Positions 15,855 to 24,972 of a DNA stretch of 64,000 nt are shown here, piece after piece. This DNA comes from Nocardioides oleivorans (lineage in GTDB: Bacteria; Actinomycetota; Actinomycetes; Propionibacteriales; Nocardioidaceae). The DNA lies in contig NZ_SDWT01000001.1 in the NCBI RefSeq assembly GCF_004137255.1, forward strand, positions 310,001 to 374,000. The letters are read 5' to 3'. The position numbers and the translations under genes were made by a program. Position 1 is the stretch's first letter, and the number at the start of each line of letters is the position of its first letter. The notes below the pieces were generated by a model. It was not told the origin of the DNA. It saw only the letters and a program-made list of their open reading frames with translations, and ran no database searches.

Positions 15855-17294
15855 ATGACTTCTCCGTTCGAGTACGCCCCCGCTCCCGAGTCGCGCGCCG
15901 TCGTCGACATCAAGCCGTCCTACGGCCTGTTCGTCAACGGCGAGTTCGTCGACGGCAGCGGCACGTCGTTCAAGACCGTCAACCCGGCCACCGAGGAGGT
16001 GCTCGCCGAGGTCGCCGAGGCCAGCGACGCCGACGTCGACGAGGCCGTCAAGGCCGCCCGCCGCGCCTACACCCGCGTCTGGTCGCGGATGTCGGGCGCC
16101 GAGCGCGCGAAGTACCTCTACCGCATCGCCCGGATCATCCAGGAGCGCGGCCGCGAGCTCGCCGTCCTGGAGTCGATCGACAACGGCAAGCCGATCAAGG
16201 AGTCGCGCGACGTCGACGTCCCGATCGTCGCGGCGCACTTCTTCTACTACGCCGGCTGGGCCGACAAGCTGAAGTACGCCGGCTACGGCGACACGCCGCT
16301 GGGCGTCGCCGGCCAGGTCATCCCGTGGAACTTCCCGCTGCTGATGCTGGCGTGGAAGATCGCCCCGGCCCTGGCGTGCGGCAACACCGTCGTTCTGAAG
16401 CCGGCCGAGACCACGCCGCTCACCGCGCTGCTCTTCGCCGAGATCTGCCAGCAGGCCGACCTCCCGCCGGGGGTCGTCAACATCGTCACCGGCGCCGGCG
16501 CCACCGGCCGCGCGATCGTCTCGCACCCCGACGTCGACAAGGTCGCCTTCACCGGGTCCACGGAGGTCGGCAAGGCCATCGCCCGCGCCGTCGCCGGCAC
16601 CGACAAGAAGGTCACCCTCGAGCTCGGCGGCAAGGCCGCCAACATCGTCTTCGACGACGCCCCGCTCGACCAGGCCGTCGAGGGCATCGTCAACGGCATC
16701 TTCTTCAACCAGGGCCACGTCTGCTGCGCGGGCTCGCGCCTGCTGGTGCAGGAGTCCGTCGCCGACGAGGTGATGAGCCGGCTCAAGCGCCGCATGGCCA
16801 CGCTGCGCGTGGGCGACCCGCTCGACAAGAACACCGACGTCGGCGCGATCAACTCCGCCGAGCAGCTCGCCAAGATCCGCGAGCTCTCCGAGATCGGCGA
16901 GGCCGAGGGCGCGGAGCGCTGGTCCGCCCCGTGCGAGCTGCCGTCCAACGGCTACTGGTTCGCCCCGACCGTCTTCACCGGCGTCACCCAGGCCCACCGC
17001 ATCGCGCGCGAGGAGATCTTCGGCCCGGTCCTGTCCGTGCTGACCTTCCGGACCCCGTCGGAGGCGGTCGAGAAGGCCAACAACACCCCGTTCGGCCTCT
17101 CGGCCGGCGTGTGGACCGACAAGGGCTCGCGGATCCTCTCGATGGCCAACCGGCTGCGGGCCGGCGTCATCTGGGCCAACACGTTCAACAAGTTCGACCC
17201 CACCTCGCCGTTCGGCGGCTACAAGGAGTCCGGCTACGGCCGCGAGGGCGGTCGCCACGGGCTCGAGGCCTACCTGAAGGGGGCTGACAACTGA
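15855..17294 (+). CDS. Aldehyde dehydrogenase, NAD(P)-dependent
   Basis: 479 residues with all catalytic parts of the ALDH superfamily. Cofactor and substrate elements include VIPWNFPLLMLAWKIAPALA (156-175) and GSTEVGKAIARAVA; the general base is Glu256 in TLELGGKAA; the catalytic Cys is Cys290 in GHVCCAGSR; and the late motif is EEIFGPVLSVL. It probably oxidises acetaldehyde or another short aldehyde released by DeoC. ATG 15855 lies 5 bases after the deoC stop, and its own stop overlaps the next gene by one base (TGATG). The order deoC-ALDH-short ALDH suggests one functional unit. Confidence 0.92.
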   Translation: MTSPFEYAPAPESRAVVDIKPSYGLFVNGEFVDGSGTSFKTVNPATEEVLAEVAEASDADVDEAVKAARRAYTRVWSRMSGAERAKYLYRIARIIQERGRELAVLESIDNGKPIKESRDVDVPIVAAHFFYYAGWADKLKYAGYGDTPLGVAGQVIPWNFPLLMLAWKIAPALACGNTVVLKPAETTPLTALLFAEICQQADLPPGVVNIVTGAGATGRAIVSHPDVDKVAFTGSTEVGKAIARAVAGTDKKVTLELGGKAANIVFDDAPLDQAVEGIVNGIFFNQGHVCCAGSRLLVQESVADEVMSRLKRRMATLRVGDPLDKNTDVGAINSAEQLAKIRELSEIGEAEGAERWSAPCELPSNGYWFAPTVFTGVTQAHRIAREEIFGPVLSVLTFRTPSEAVEKANNTPFGLSAGVWTDKGSRILSMANRLRAGVIWANTFNKFDPTSPFGGYKESGYGREGGRHGLEAYLKGADN

Positions 17295-18154
17295 TGTCGC
17301 GCATCGATGTCCGCAAGACCTACAAGCTCTACATCGGCGGGCAGTTCCCCCGCTCGGAGTCGGGCCGCTCCTACGTCGTCAACGACGCCAAGGGCACGCT
17401 CCTCGCCAACGCCTCGCTCGCCTCCCGCAAGGACGCCCGCGACGCCGTCGTGGCAGCCCGCGCCGCCTTCGGCGGCTGGTCCGGGCGGACGGCGTACAAC
17501 CGCGCGCAGGTCGTCTACCGCGTCGCCGAGGTGCTCGAGGGGCGTCGCGAGCAGTTCGAGGCCGAGATGCGCGCCTCGGAGGGCATCTCGGCGGCCAGGG
17601 CCCGCACCTACGTCGACGCCGCCATCGACCGGTTGGTCTGGTACGCCGGCTGGGCCGACAAGATCACCCAGGTCGTCGGCAACGCGAACCCGGTCGCCGG
17701 GCCGTACTTCAACCTCTCGACCCCCGAGCCGAGCGGCGTGATCGCCGTCGTCGCGCCGGCCGGTCCCCTCCTGGGCCTGGTCAGCGTCGTCGCGCCCGCG
17801 ATCGTCACCGGCAACACCGTCGTCGTGATCGCCAGCGAGCAGCACCCGCTGACCTCGATCACCCTCGGTGAGGTGATGGCCACCAGCGACCTGCCCGGCG
17901 GCGTGGTCAACGTGCTCACCGGCACCCAGGCCGAGATCGCGCCCTGGCTGGCCTCGCACATGGACGTGAACGGGATCGACCTCACCGGCATCACCGACGA
18001 GGCCCTCGCGACCGAGCTCGAGGCGGCAGCGGCCGACAACCTCAAGCGCGTCCGCCGTCCCGCGCCCGACACCGACTGGCTCGCCGAGCCCGGCCTCGAC
18101 CGGATGACGCAGTTCCTCGAGACCAAGACCGTCTGGCACCCGATCGGCGTCTGA
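17294..18154 (+). CDS. Shortened aldehyde dehydrogenase-family protein lacking the catalytic Cys
   Basis: 286 residues. The N-terminal half follows the ALDH fold (KLYIGGQFPRSESGR, then EPSGVIAVVAPAGPLLGLVS in place of the NAD-site PWNFP region, then SDLPGGVVNVLTG), and the C-terminus ends with ETKTVWHPIGV. The region that should hold the LELGGK Glu and the GQxC Cys is absent, so it cannot be a working dehydrogenase by itself. The reading frame is intact and directly coupled to the full-length ALDH, which argues against simple decay. It may be a non-catalytic partner subunit. This is inference. Confidence 0.8.
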   Translation: MSRIDVRKTYKLYIGGQFPRSESGRSYVVNDAKGTLLANASLASRKDARDAVVAARAAFGGWSGRTAYNRAQVVYRVAEVLEGRREQFEAEMRASEGISAARARTYVDAAIDRLVWYAGWADKITQVVGNANPVAGPYFNLSTPEPSGVIAVVAPAGPLLGLVSVVAPAIVTGNTVVVIASEQHPLTSITLGEVMATSDLPGGVVNVLTGTQAEIAPWLASHMDVNGIDLTGITDEALATELEAAAADNLKRVRRPAPDTDWLAEPGLDRMTQFLETKTVWHPIGV

Positions 18155-18179
18155 GCCGTCAGCGCTGCGAGGCGTCGTG

Positions 18180-18213
18180 GATGGACTTCCACCCGTGCGG
18201 GTGGAAGTCCATC
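18180..18213. terminator. Perfect 16-bp inverted repeat, probable bidirectional terminator
   Basis: Arms at 18180-18195 and 18198-18213 are perfectly complementary around a TG centre. The element sits 25 bases after the short ALDH stop and 24 bases before the stop of the convergent VWA gene. It lacks flanking T-tracts. Its perfect symmetry would also allow a role as a protein-binding palindrome. Confidence 0.65.
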
Positions 18214-18237
18214 GCCTGGTGCCGTACGACGTCCCGG

Positions 18238-19911
18238 TCAGCGGTTGAGCAGGGCCTGGGACAGCACGCCGAGGATCTCGTTGGGGTTGTCCACCAGGTA
18301 GTTCTGGCCACCCGTCGCGGCGGCGATCTGGTCGAGCTCGCCGGTGTCGGCGTCCTGCGAGATGCCGACGATGATCACCTTGACCGGCTTCGCAGGGTCG
18401 CGGATCGACTTGAGCTGGTTGACCAGCGAGTCGAGCGAGAGCGAGCTGGAGTCGTCGCTGGCACCGTCGGTGAAGATCACCACGGAGTTGAACCACGCCG
18501 GGTCCCAGTGCTCCTGGGCGTACTTGTAGGCCGCCAGCGTGGTGTCCATGACGCCGGTGCCGCCCTTGACCCGGCCGACGAGCGCGTCGGCCTCGGCGCG
18601 CACCACGTCGCCGTGGGTCTGGCCGTCGGCCGCGGGGGCGTCGAGGCGGTCGAGGGTGGCGTACTCCTCCCACGAGGCGCCGTTGTCGCCACGGTTCTTG
18701 GAGAAGCCCCAGATGCCGATGCGGGCCTGCTCGGGGAAGGCGTCGAGCGCGAGCTTGGAGGCGTTGACCGCGAGCTGGATGCGGGAGACGTCACCGATGA
18801 CGGTCTTCATCGAGCCGGACAGGTCGACGACCGCGAGGATGCTCGACGGGACGGCCAGCACGCGCCACTGGCGCAGCGTGTCGTCGGTGGTCTTCTGGTT
18901 GACCGTGCTGAGCACGGCGGCGTCGCCGAGGCCGATCTCGTTGGGCAGCGGGGCGCCGTCGGGGCCGCGCAGCTCGGCGGCCGCGATGGCGTCGATGCCG
19001 GCGCCGGAGGTGAACCAGCGCCCGATCGCGCGGGCGACGCGGGCGGACAGGTCCCCACCCTGGGCGAGGATGTCCTTGCTGCCGCGGTTCACGTCGATGA
19101 GCGGGTACTGCAGCATCGGTACGCCGGTCTGCGGGGCCACGAGCGAGAGCTGGTCGTTGCTGCGGCGGGCGGCGAGGTAGGCCTGCTCGGTCGCGGGCAC
19201 CAGCTGGGTGCTCGACGCGGTGATGGTGGAGAGGTCGGTCTCGCCGGTGGCACCCTCCACGGCACGCTCGCCGTAGGTCTGCGCGACCGGGACCGTCTTC
19301 TCGCTGATCGACTCGGGCGTCTCGCCGGTCTTCTTCATCTCGGCGAAGGGCGCGAGGAGTGCGAGGGCGGAGGCGCCCTCGCCGTTCGGGTCGGCCATGG
19401 CCAGGTTGCCGCCGTCGAGGGCGACGGCCCACGACGCGGGCGCGCTGGCGGCCGGGCCGCCGATCAGCCCGACGGGAGTCTGGGCGAGGACGGGGGCGAC
19501 CTCCGTGCCGGTCCAGCCGGCCTGGGTCAGCTGGCCCTTCCAGGTCGGGCTGTCGGGGATCCAGATCTCGGGGAGCTTCGCGTTCGGGTCGGCCAGGAGC
19601 GCGACGACGTCCTTGACGGTCCCGGCGGTGACCACGACGTCGATGCACGGCTCGTCGGCGTTGACGTCCTCGACGGCGGCCTTGACCAGGTCCTCCATGA
19701 CGGGGGCGGTCGTCAGGGTCACCTGCTCCGACACGCAGTCGGACGCGCCGGCCTCGGCGTCGTTCCCACCGAGGGCGAACACGGCGATCCCACCGCCGAC
19801 GAGCAGGAGGGCCAGTCCGACGAGCAGCGGGGCCTTGCCCGAGAGGCCGCCGCGCGAGGTGGGCTCGGGGTTGTCTACGCTTGCGGGGGTGGTCGAGTCG
19901 TCGAGACTCAT
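18238..19911 (-). CDS. Membrane-anchored solute-binding-like plus VWA domain protein (paralogue 1)
   Basis: 557 residues from ATG 19911, preceded by AGGAGG. A cytoplasmic N-terminus of about 26 residues and one membrane segment (about 27-47) hold the rest outside the cell. Residues about 57-345 resemble a type 2 extracellular solute-binding fold (LTTAPVMEDLVKAAVEDVN, EIWIPDSPTWKG, TPVGLIGGPAA). Residues about 355-545 form a von Willebrand A domain with MIDAS motif DLSGSMK (near 362) and VVIFTDGASDD. VWA domains bind metal and protein partners. The binding partner and ligand are unknown. A paralogue of the same design lies at 22184-23779. Confidence 0.82.
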   Translation of the reverse strand: MSLDDSTTPASVDNPEPTSRGGLSGKAPLLVGLALLLVGGGIAVFALGGNDAEAGASDCVSEQVTLTTAPVMEDLVKAAVEDVNADEPCIDVVVTAGTVKDVVALLADPNAKLPEIWIPDSPTWKGQLTQAGWTGTEVAPVLAQTPVGLIGGPAASAPASWAVALDGGNLAMADPNGEGASALALLAPFAEMKKTGETPESISEKTVPVAQTYGERAVEGATGETDLSTITASSTQLVPATEQAYLAARRSNDQLSLVAPQTGVPMLQYPLIDVNRGSKDILAQGGDLSARVARAIGRWFTSGAGIDAIAAAELRGPDGAPLPNEIGLGDAAVLSTVNQKTTDDTLRQWRVLAVPSSILAVVDLSGSMKTVIGDVSRIQLAVNASKLALDAFPEQARIGIWGFSKNRGDNGASWEEYATLDRLDAPAADGQTHGDVVRAEADALVGRVKGGTGVMDTTLAAYKYAQEHWDPAWFNSVVIFTDGASDDSSSLSLDSLVNQLKSIRDPAKPVKVIIVGISQDADTGELDQIAAATGGQNYLVDNPNEILGVLSQALLNR

Positions 19912-19967
19912 GGGGTTCCTCCTGTTAAGGGCGTCACATTCGACGTCGGGGGCGAGAGTAGTTCCGC

Positions 19968-19997
19968 TTGACCGGAAATTTGCGAGAACTGAAGGAT
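19968..19997 (+). promoter_or_regulatory. Candidate promoter of the small kinase gene
   Basis: TTGACC (19968-19973) and AAGGAT (19992-19997) are 18 bases apart, giving a predicted start near 20005, just before GTG 20011. The divergent VWA gene must have its promoter in the same 99-base spacer. Confidence 0.4.
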
Positions 19998-20010
19998 TCG
20001 AGGCGGAACA

Positions 20011-20601
20011 GTGACCCGGGCACAGGTGATCATCCTGTCCGGACCCAGCGGGGCCGGAAAATCTCGCCTCGCGGAGCGGTTGGGCCTCCCGATCTTGCGC
20101 CTGGACGACTTCTACAAGGACGGCGACGATCCGTCACTCCCCCGCATCACCCACGGGGCGAACTCCGGGATCGTCGACTGGGACCATCCCGACTCCTGGC
20201 ACCGCGAGGACGCGATGGCCGCGCTCCGCGAGCTGTGCGCCACCGGCCGCAGCGACGTCCCGGTCTACGAGATCGCCCGGAACGGCCGGTGCGGGTCGCG
20301 CACGGTCGACCTGGCGGGCAGCCCACGCTTCGTCGCCGAGGGGATCTTCGCCCCCGAGGTGGTGGCGGCCTGCCGCGACGAGGGCCTGCTCGCGGCGGCG
20401 TACTGCATCACCCAGCACCCGCTCGTGACGTTCTGGCGGCGCCTGACCCGTGACCTGCGCGAGCACCGCAAGCCACCGCTGGTGCTCGTCCGCCGGGGGT
20501 TCGCCCTGATGCGTGACCAGCAGCGCGTGGTGGCAACCGCGACCCGGCAGGGCTGCCGGAGGGCGACCGGCGACCAGGCCTACGCCGAGCTCACCGCCTG
20601 A
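20011..20601 (+). CDS. Uridine kinase-like P-loop kinase
   Basis: 196 residues. The P-loop is GPSGAGKS (11-18), followed by LDDFYKDGDD, the acceptor-site Asp pair seen in uridine/cytidine kinases and related small-molecule kinases, and then IVDWDHPDSWH and FVAEGIFAPEV. This suggests ATP-dependent phosphorylation of a nucleoside, fitting the nearby adenosine and cytidine deaminases and nucleoside importer. The match to true uridine kinase is partial, so phosphoribulokinase-like or other substrates remain possible. GTG start at 20011 follows a GGCGGAAC stretch. It ends 3 bases before the stop of the convergent adenosine deaminase. Confidence 0.75.
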   Translation: MTRAQVIILSGPSGAGKSRLAERLGLPILRLDDFYKDGDDPSLPRITHGANSGIVDWDHPDSWHREDAMAALRELCATGRSDVPVYEIARNGRCGSRTVDLAGSPRFVAEGIFAPEVVAACRDEGLLAAAYCITQHPLVTFWRRLTRDLREHRKPPLVLVRRGFALMRDQQRVVATATRQGCRRATGDQAYAELTA

Positions 20602-20604
20602 CGG

Positions 20605-21684
20605 TCACTGCTGGCCGATCAGCGCCTCGTAGCCCGGCTTGACGACCTCGTCGATGATGGCGAGGCGCTCGTCGAAGGGCAGGAACGCCGACTTCATCGC
20701 GTTGATGGTGAACCAGCGCAGGTCCTCGAGGGTGTGGTCGAAGGCCTCGACCAGCCCGAACATCTCCTGCGTCATCGAGGTCCCGCTCATCAGCCGGTTG
20801 TCGGTGTTGACCGTCACCCGGAACCGGAGCTTCGTCAGCAGACCGATCGGGTGCTCGGCGAAGGACTCCGCGGCGCCGGTCTGGATGTTGGAGCTCGGGC
20901 ACATCTCGAGCGGGATCCGCTGGTCGCGGACGTAGGCCGCCAGCCGGCCGAGCTCGACGGAGCCGTCGTCATGGACGGTGATGTCGTCGATGATGCGGAC
21001 GCCGTGGCCGAGCCGGTCGGCGCTGCACCACTGGATCGCCTCCCAGATGGAGGGCAGGCCGAAGGCCTCACCGGCGTGGATCGTGAAGTGGGCGTTCTCG
21101 CGCTGGAGGTACTCGAAGGCGTCGAGGTGGCGGGTGGGCGGGAAGCCGGCCTCCGCGCCGGCGATGTCGAAGCCGGCCACGCCCCGGTCGCGCCACGCGA
21201 CGGCGAGCTCGGCGATCTCCATCGAGCGGGCCTGGTGCCGCATCGCGGTCAGCAGCTGGCGTACGACGATCCTGCCGCCGCTGGCTGCCATGCCCGCGTC
21301 GAAGCCCTCCTGCACCGCGGCGACGACCTCGTCGAGCGTCATCCCGCCCTCGACGTGCTGCTCGGGGGCGTAGCGGACCTCGGCGTAGACGACACCGTCG
21401 GCGGCGAGGTCCTCGACGCACTCGCGCGCGACGCGCGCGATGGCCGGACCGTTCTGCATGACCGCCACCGTGTGGTCGAACGTCTCGAGGTAGCGCACGA
21501 GCGAGCCGGAGTCGGCCGACTCGGTGAACCACCGGCCCAGCGACTCGGCGTCCGGCGCGGGGAGCTCGTGGCCGATCTCGGCCGCCAGCTCGACGATCGT
21601 CTGCGGGCGCAGGCCGCCGTCGAGGTGGTCGTGCAGCAGCACCTTCGGTGCGGCGTGGACCTGGTCGCGCGTCGGGGTGCTCAC
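20605..21684 (-). CDS. add: Adenosine deaminase
   Basis: 359 residues from GTG 21684, chosen because the family begins just before the [11 protein letters not shown] zinc motif (His18 and His20). It hydrolyses adenosine or deoxyadenosine to inosine in purine salvage. Other active-site pieces are [10 protein letters not shown] (catalytic Glu region, about 200-210), [20 protein letters not shown], and VNTDNRLMS, the actinobacterial version of the usual TDDP loop. All metal ligands appear present. It is divergent from the MaoC gene, with only 36 bases between the starts. Confidence 0.93.
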   Translation of the reverse strand: MSTPTRDQVHAAPKVLLHDHLDGGLRPQTIVELAAEIGHELPAPDAESLGRWFTESADSGSLVRYLETFDHTVAVMQNGPAIARVARECVEDLAADGVVYAEVRYAPEQHVEGGMTLDEVVAAVQEGFDAGMAASGGRIVVRQLLTAMRHQARSMEIAELAVAWRDRGVAGFDIAGAEAGFPPTRHLDAFEYLQRENAHFTIHAGEAFGLPSIWEAIQWCSADRLGHGVRIIDDITVHDDGSVELGRLAAYVRDQRIPLEMCPSSNIQTGAAESFAEHPIGLLTKLRFRVTVNTDNRLMSGTSMTQEMFGLVEAFDHTLEDLRWFTINAMKSAFLPFDERLAIIDEVVKPGYEALIGQQ

Positions 21685-21707
21685 CGTCCCATCCAAGCAG
21701 CCTTGGC

Positions 21708-21713
21708 TATCTT
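21708..21713 (+). promoter_or_regulatory. -10 box of a leaderless promoter (TATCTT)
   Basis: TATCTT ends 7 bases before ATG 21721 of the MaoC gene, inside the 36-base spacer shared with the divergent add gene. Confidence 0.5.
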
Positions 21714-21720
21714 CGTCCGC

Positions 21721-22173
21721 ATGCGCACCTTCACCTCGCTCGACGACGTCGCCGCGGCCGCCGGCACCGAGATCGGCACCAGCGACTGGCTCCAGATCGA
21801 CCAGGCCCGGATCGACGCCTTCGCCGACGCGACCCTCGACCACCAGTGGATCCACGTGGACGTCGAGGCGGCCGCAGCCGGTCCGTTCGGCTCCACGATC
21901 GCGCACGGCTTCCTCACGCTGAGCCTGCTCCCGCGCTTCGCCTCGCAGGTCTTCAGCTTCGAGACGCCGGGCGCCCGGCTCAACTACGGCCTCGACAAGG
22001 TGCGCTTCCCCTCCCCCGTCCCCGTCGGCAGCAGGGTGCGCTCCCACGTGCGCTTCGGCGAGGTCCGGGACCTGCCCGCCGGCAAGCAGCTCGTCATCGA
22101 GCACACGGTCGAGATCGAGGGCCACGACAAGCCCGCGTGCGTCGCCGCGCACGTGGTGCTCCTCCTCTCCTGA
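21721..22173 (+). CDS. MaoC-like (R)-specific enoyl hydratase-type protein
   Basis: 150 residues, the size of a single hot-dog-fold MaoC hydratase. The catalytic region [20 protein letters not shown] (34-53) replaces the usual GDxNPxH with LDHQWIH, keeping the Asp and His pair, and is followed by [15 protein letters not shown]. Members hydrate enoyl-CoA or enoyl-ACP. The physiological substrate is unknown and no fatty-acid genes are adjacent. It ends 10 bases before the stop of the convergent VWA paralogue. Confidence 0.85.
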   Translation: MRTFTSLDDVAAAAGTEIGTSDWLQIDQARIDAFADATLDHQWIHVDVEAAAAGPFGSTIAHGFLTLSLLPRFASQVFSFETPGARLNYGLDKVRFPSPVPVGSRVRSHVRFGEVRDLPAGKQLVIEHTVEIEGHDKPACVAAHVVLLLS

Positions 22174-22183
22174 GCGACACCGG

Positions 22184-23779
22184 TCAGCGGGAGAGCACGG
22201 CCTGGGCGAACACCCCCAGCACGTCCTCGGGCTGCGCGGCGAGGTAGGCCTCACCACCGGTGACGTGGGCGATCTGCTGCAGGGCGTCGAGGTCGGCGTC
22301 GCCGCTGATCGCTATGCCGACCACCCGCACCGGGCGGTCGGGGTCGCGCAGGTCGCGCAGCCGGTCGAGCAGCTCGGCCAGCTCGACCGACCCGGGGTCC
22401 TGGTTGCGACCATCGGTCATCAGGACCACGGCGTTGGAGTACTCCGGCCGGTAGCTGCGCACCGCCGCCCGGTAGGCCGCCAGCGCGGTGTCGTACAGCC
22501 CCGTCCCGCCCCCGATGAGGGCGGGCAGCTGCTCGGCACGCTGGCGGAGGGCGAAGCGCTGGGTCCGGCCGCGGCGCAGGTCGTCGAGGCGGCGCATCGG
22601 CTCGAGCTGGCGCCAGTCCTGGCCCGGCCCGCCCTTGTCGATGGAGAAGATCCAGAGCCCGACCCGCGCGTGGTCGGGGAGGAACGACAGCCCGATGCCG
22701 GCCGCGTCGGCGAGCAGGTCCATCCGGGTGCCACCGCTCGCCTCGGCGTCCATCGAGCCGGACGCGTCGACGACCGCGAGGATCGCCGACGGCACCGCGA
22801 GCGTGCGCCACGACTGGACGGCCGAGGAGATGGTGGCCGCCGACGGCGTGCGCAGCATCCCCGCGCCCGGGTCGGCGCCGGTGCGCAGGCCCTCGTCGGC
22901 GAGCATCGCCCGGCCCTCCGGACCGCCGAGGTGCTCGACGAGGGCGGTGGCGACCGCGCGCGAGCCCTCCGCCGCATCGCGACCCAGCACCAGCGGGAAG
23001 TCGAGGACGGGCGTCCCGGACCCGGGGGTCAGGTCACGCAGGTCCGGCCTCTGCGCGCGTACGCCGTCGAGCTCGTGCTCGGTGGTGACCACGAGCCGGG
23101 GCGAGCGGCGGGCGAACACGGACGGGCTGACGTTGGTGTCGGCGCCGCGTGCCCTCCGGGCGCCCACCTTCTGGGCGAACGGCACGACCAGCTCGCGGGC
23201 GGCCGCGCGGGTGCGTCCCACCGACCCGGCCTCCACCTGCGGTGCGACGAGGGCGAGGGCGCCGGCGGCGGACGACTCGGGGTCGGGCACCGACACCCGT
23301 CCCGACGCCTCCGCCTCGCCCCAGGAGGCGAACCGCTGGGCAGCGGAGCCGCCGACCAGGAGCACGGGCGTGTGGGCCAGGGTCTGCGTGATCGTCCGCG
23401 GTCGCGCGGCCGGACCGAGGTAGGCCCGGGTGGTGAGGAACCGCGACTCCGGGATCCACACGTCGGGCAGCGCACCGCCCATCGAGACTCCTTGCGCCAC
23501 CTCCATCCCGCTCCGCGAGGTGGGCACCACGCGGGTGCAGGCCGGCGCGACCGAGTCCAGGGCCTCGACGACCACGGAGTAGAGCTCCGGCGCGACGGTG
23601 ACGTCGACCGAGCGATAGGCCCCGCACGTCTCGGTGTCGGCGGCCGCGGAGGTCCCCCGCGCCAGGACCAGGTAGGCGCCGCCCCCGCCGACGGTCAGGC
23701 CGAGCACGAGCAGCAGCACGACCAGCACGGGCGTCGGGAGTGGTGAGCCGCCTGGGGCGCGCTCGTCCGGGATGTCCAT
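22184..23779 (-). CDS. Membrane-anchored solute-binding-like plus VWA domain protein (paralogue 2)
   Basis: 531 residues, same architecture as the protein at 18238-19911: short cytoplasmic start, one membrane segment (about 15-40), extracellular binding-protein-like region (about 50-320, with [18 protein letters not shown] and [11 protein letters not shown]), and a VWA domain with MIDAS motif DASGSMD near residue 336, [11 protein letters not shown] and a matching end ([20 protein letters not shown]). Pattern-level similarity to paralogue 1 runs the full length, so they arose by duplication, but identity is only moderate. Ligand and partner are unknown. GGGGGAG lies just upstream of its ATG. 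Confidence 0.82.
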   Translation of the reverse strand: MDIPDERAPGGSPLPTPVLVVLLLVLGLTVGGGGAYLVLARGTSAAADTETCGAYRSVDVTVAPELYSVVVEALDSVAPACTRVVPTSRSGMEVAQGVSMGGALPDVWIPESRFLTTRAYLGPAARPRTITQTLAHTPVLLVGGSAAQRFASWGEAEASGRVSVPDPESSAAGALALVAPQVEAGSVGRTRAAARELVVPFAQKVGARRARGADTNVSPSVFARRSPRLVVTTEHELDGVRAQRPDLRDLTPGSGTPVLDFPLVLGRDAAEGSRAVATALVEHLGGPEGRAMLADEGLRTGADPGAGMLRTPSAATISSAVQSWRTLAVPSAILAVVDASGSMDAEASGGTRMDLLADAAGIGLSFLPDHARVGLWIFSIDKGGPGQDWRQLEPMRRLDDLRRGRTQRFALRQRAEQLPALIGGGTGLYDTALAAYRAAVRSYRPEYSNAVVLMTDGRNQDPGSVELAELLDRLRDLRDPDRPVRVVGIAISGDADLDALQQIAHVTGGEAYLAAQPEDVLGVFAQAVLSR

Positions 23780-23847
23780 GGCTCCCCCAAGCTCTAGACA
23801 GTTTCTTGACGAAACGACGTTACGAGCGCACGGGCTCCCGCTGGCGA

Positions 23848-24918
23848 CTACTGGCCGGTCATCGTCAGAGTTGGTGAGAGGTCTCCGAGGTCCAGGCTGA
23901 AGCGGTAGCGCACGTCACCGCGCGCCAGCCTCTCGAGGGCGACACCCACCTGGGCGGACGGCAGCACCTCGACGTCGGCGACGATGCCGTGCTCGCCGCA
24001 GAAGTCGAGCATCTCCTGCGTCGAGGTCCGGCCCGCACTCCCCGAGACCGCGATGCGGCGCCGGGCGCGGACCAGGTCCATGCCCTCGAAGCCCGACCGA
24101 CCGAGGTCGCCCACGACCACGAGCGTCCCGTCGAGGGCGAGGGTGCGCAGGTAGGGACCGAGGTCGTGCGTCGCCGGGACGCAGTCGACGACCAGGTCCA
24201 GGCCCAGTCCGATCCCGGCCATCGCGGCCTCGTCGGTCGACACCACCACGTGGTGCGCACCCAGCGCGCGTGCGTCGTCGGTCTTGTCGGCCGTCCGGGT
24301 GAAGACCGTGACCTCGGCACCCAGCGCGACCGCGAGCTTCACGGCCAGGTGGCCGAGGCCGCCGAGTCCGACGACCCCGACGCGCACGCCCGGACCCGCG
24401 CCCCAGACCCGCAGCGGCTCCCACACGGTGACGCCGGCGCACATCAGCGGCGCGACGGCGGCGGGGTCGAGCCCGGCGGGGCGGTGGTAGGCGAAGTCCT
24501 CGCGCACGACGTACGACGACGACCAACCGCCCAGCGTCGGCGTCCCGTCGACCCGGTCGGTGCCGCCGTAGGTCAGCGTCGGGAACTCCTCGCACATGTT
24601 CTCCTGCCCGGCGACGCACATGCCGCACACGCCGCAGGAGTCCACGATGTTGCCGACGGCGACGGGGTCGCCGACGGAGAAGCGCGTGACGTCGGCCCCG
24701 ATCCCGACGACCTCCCCGACGAGCTCGTGGCCGGGCACCAGGGGCGTGTCACCCCGGTCGGCCGGCGACCCGCCGAGCGCGTGGAGGTCGGTGTGGCAGA
24801 CCCCGCAGTGGCTGATCCGGACGACGACGTCGTCGGGCCTGGGATCGCGGCGGGTGAGCTCGAACAGCTCCACCTCGCCCGGGGTGCTGGTCGCGCGGTA
24901 GCCGGTGGCACGGGACAT
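23848..24918 (-). CDS. Zinc-dependent alcohol dehydrogenase, cinnamyl-alcohol-dehydrogenase type
   Basis: 356 residues from ATG 24918, preceded by AAGGAG at 5 bases. Catalytic zinc ligands are Cys38 (CGVCHTD) and His64 (PGHELVGEVVGIG). Structural zinc cysteines are Cys95, 98, 101 and 109. The Rossmann motif is GLGGLG (184-189). This is the NADP-type medium-chain family that reduces aldehydes or oxidises primary alcohols. It is divergent from a TetR gene with an operator between them, so it is probably the regulated target and may deal with an aldehyde sensed by that repressor. Confidence 0.9.
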   Translation of the reverse strand: MSRATGYRATSTPGEVELFELTRRDPRPDDVVVRISHCGVCHTDLHALGGSPADRGDTPLVPGHELVGEVVGIGADVTRFSVGDPVAVGNIVDSCGVCGMCVAGQENMCEEFPTLTYGGTDRVDGTPTLGGWSSSYVVREDFAYHRPAGLDPAAVAPLMCAGVTVWEPLRVWGAGPGVRVGVVGLGGLGHLAVKLAVALGAEVTVFTRTADKTDDARALGAHHVVVSTDEAAMAGIGLGLDLVVDCVPATHDLGPYLRTLALDGTLVVVGDLGRSGFEGMDLVRARRRIAVSGSAGRTSTQEMLDFCGEHGIVADVEVLPSAQVGVALERLARGDVRYRFSLDLGDLSPTLTMTGQ

Positions 24919-24934
24919 GCGAGCTCCTTCTTCT

Positions 24935-24950
24935 AACCAACTGGTTGGTT
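24935..24950. promoter_or_regulatory. TetR-type operator, 16-base inverted repeat
   Basis: AACCAAC and GTTGGTT face each other across a 2-base TG centre. The site is 16 bases from the ADH start and covers the expected -35 region of the tetR promoter (-10 TACGCT at 24961-24966). A dimer bound here would block both divergent genes. Confidence 0.75.
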
Positions 24951-24960
24951 TCCTGTCGCC

Positions 24961-24966
24961 TACGCT
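24961..24966 (+). promoter_or_regulatory. -10 box of the tetR promoter (TACGCT)
   Basis: TACGCT ends 6 bases before ATG 24973, consistent with a leaderless tetR transcript. The palindromic operator lies 10 bases further upstream. Confidence 0.55.
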
Positions 24967-24972
24967 AGCCCC

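Noticed and set aside
17294..18154. Short ALDH as a frameshifted pseudogene
   Set aside because: No out-of-frame remainder of an ALDH C-terminal half is seen after the stop, the frame ends with a family-like C-terminus, and the gene is tightly coupled to its neighbour. Kept as an intact short protein.
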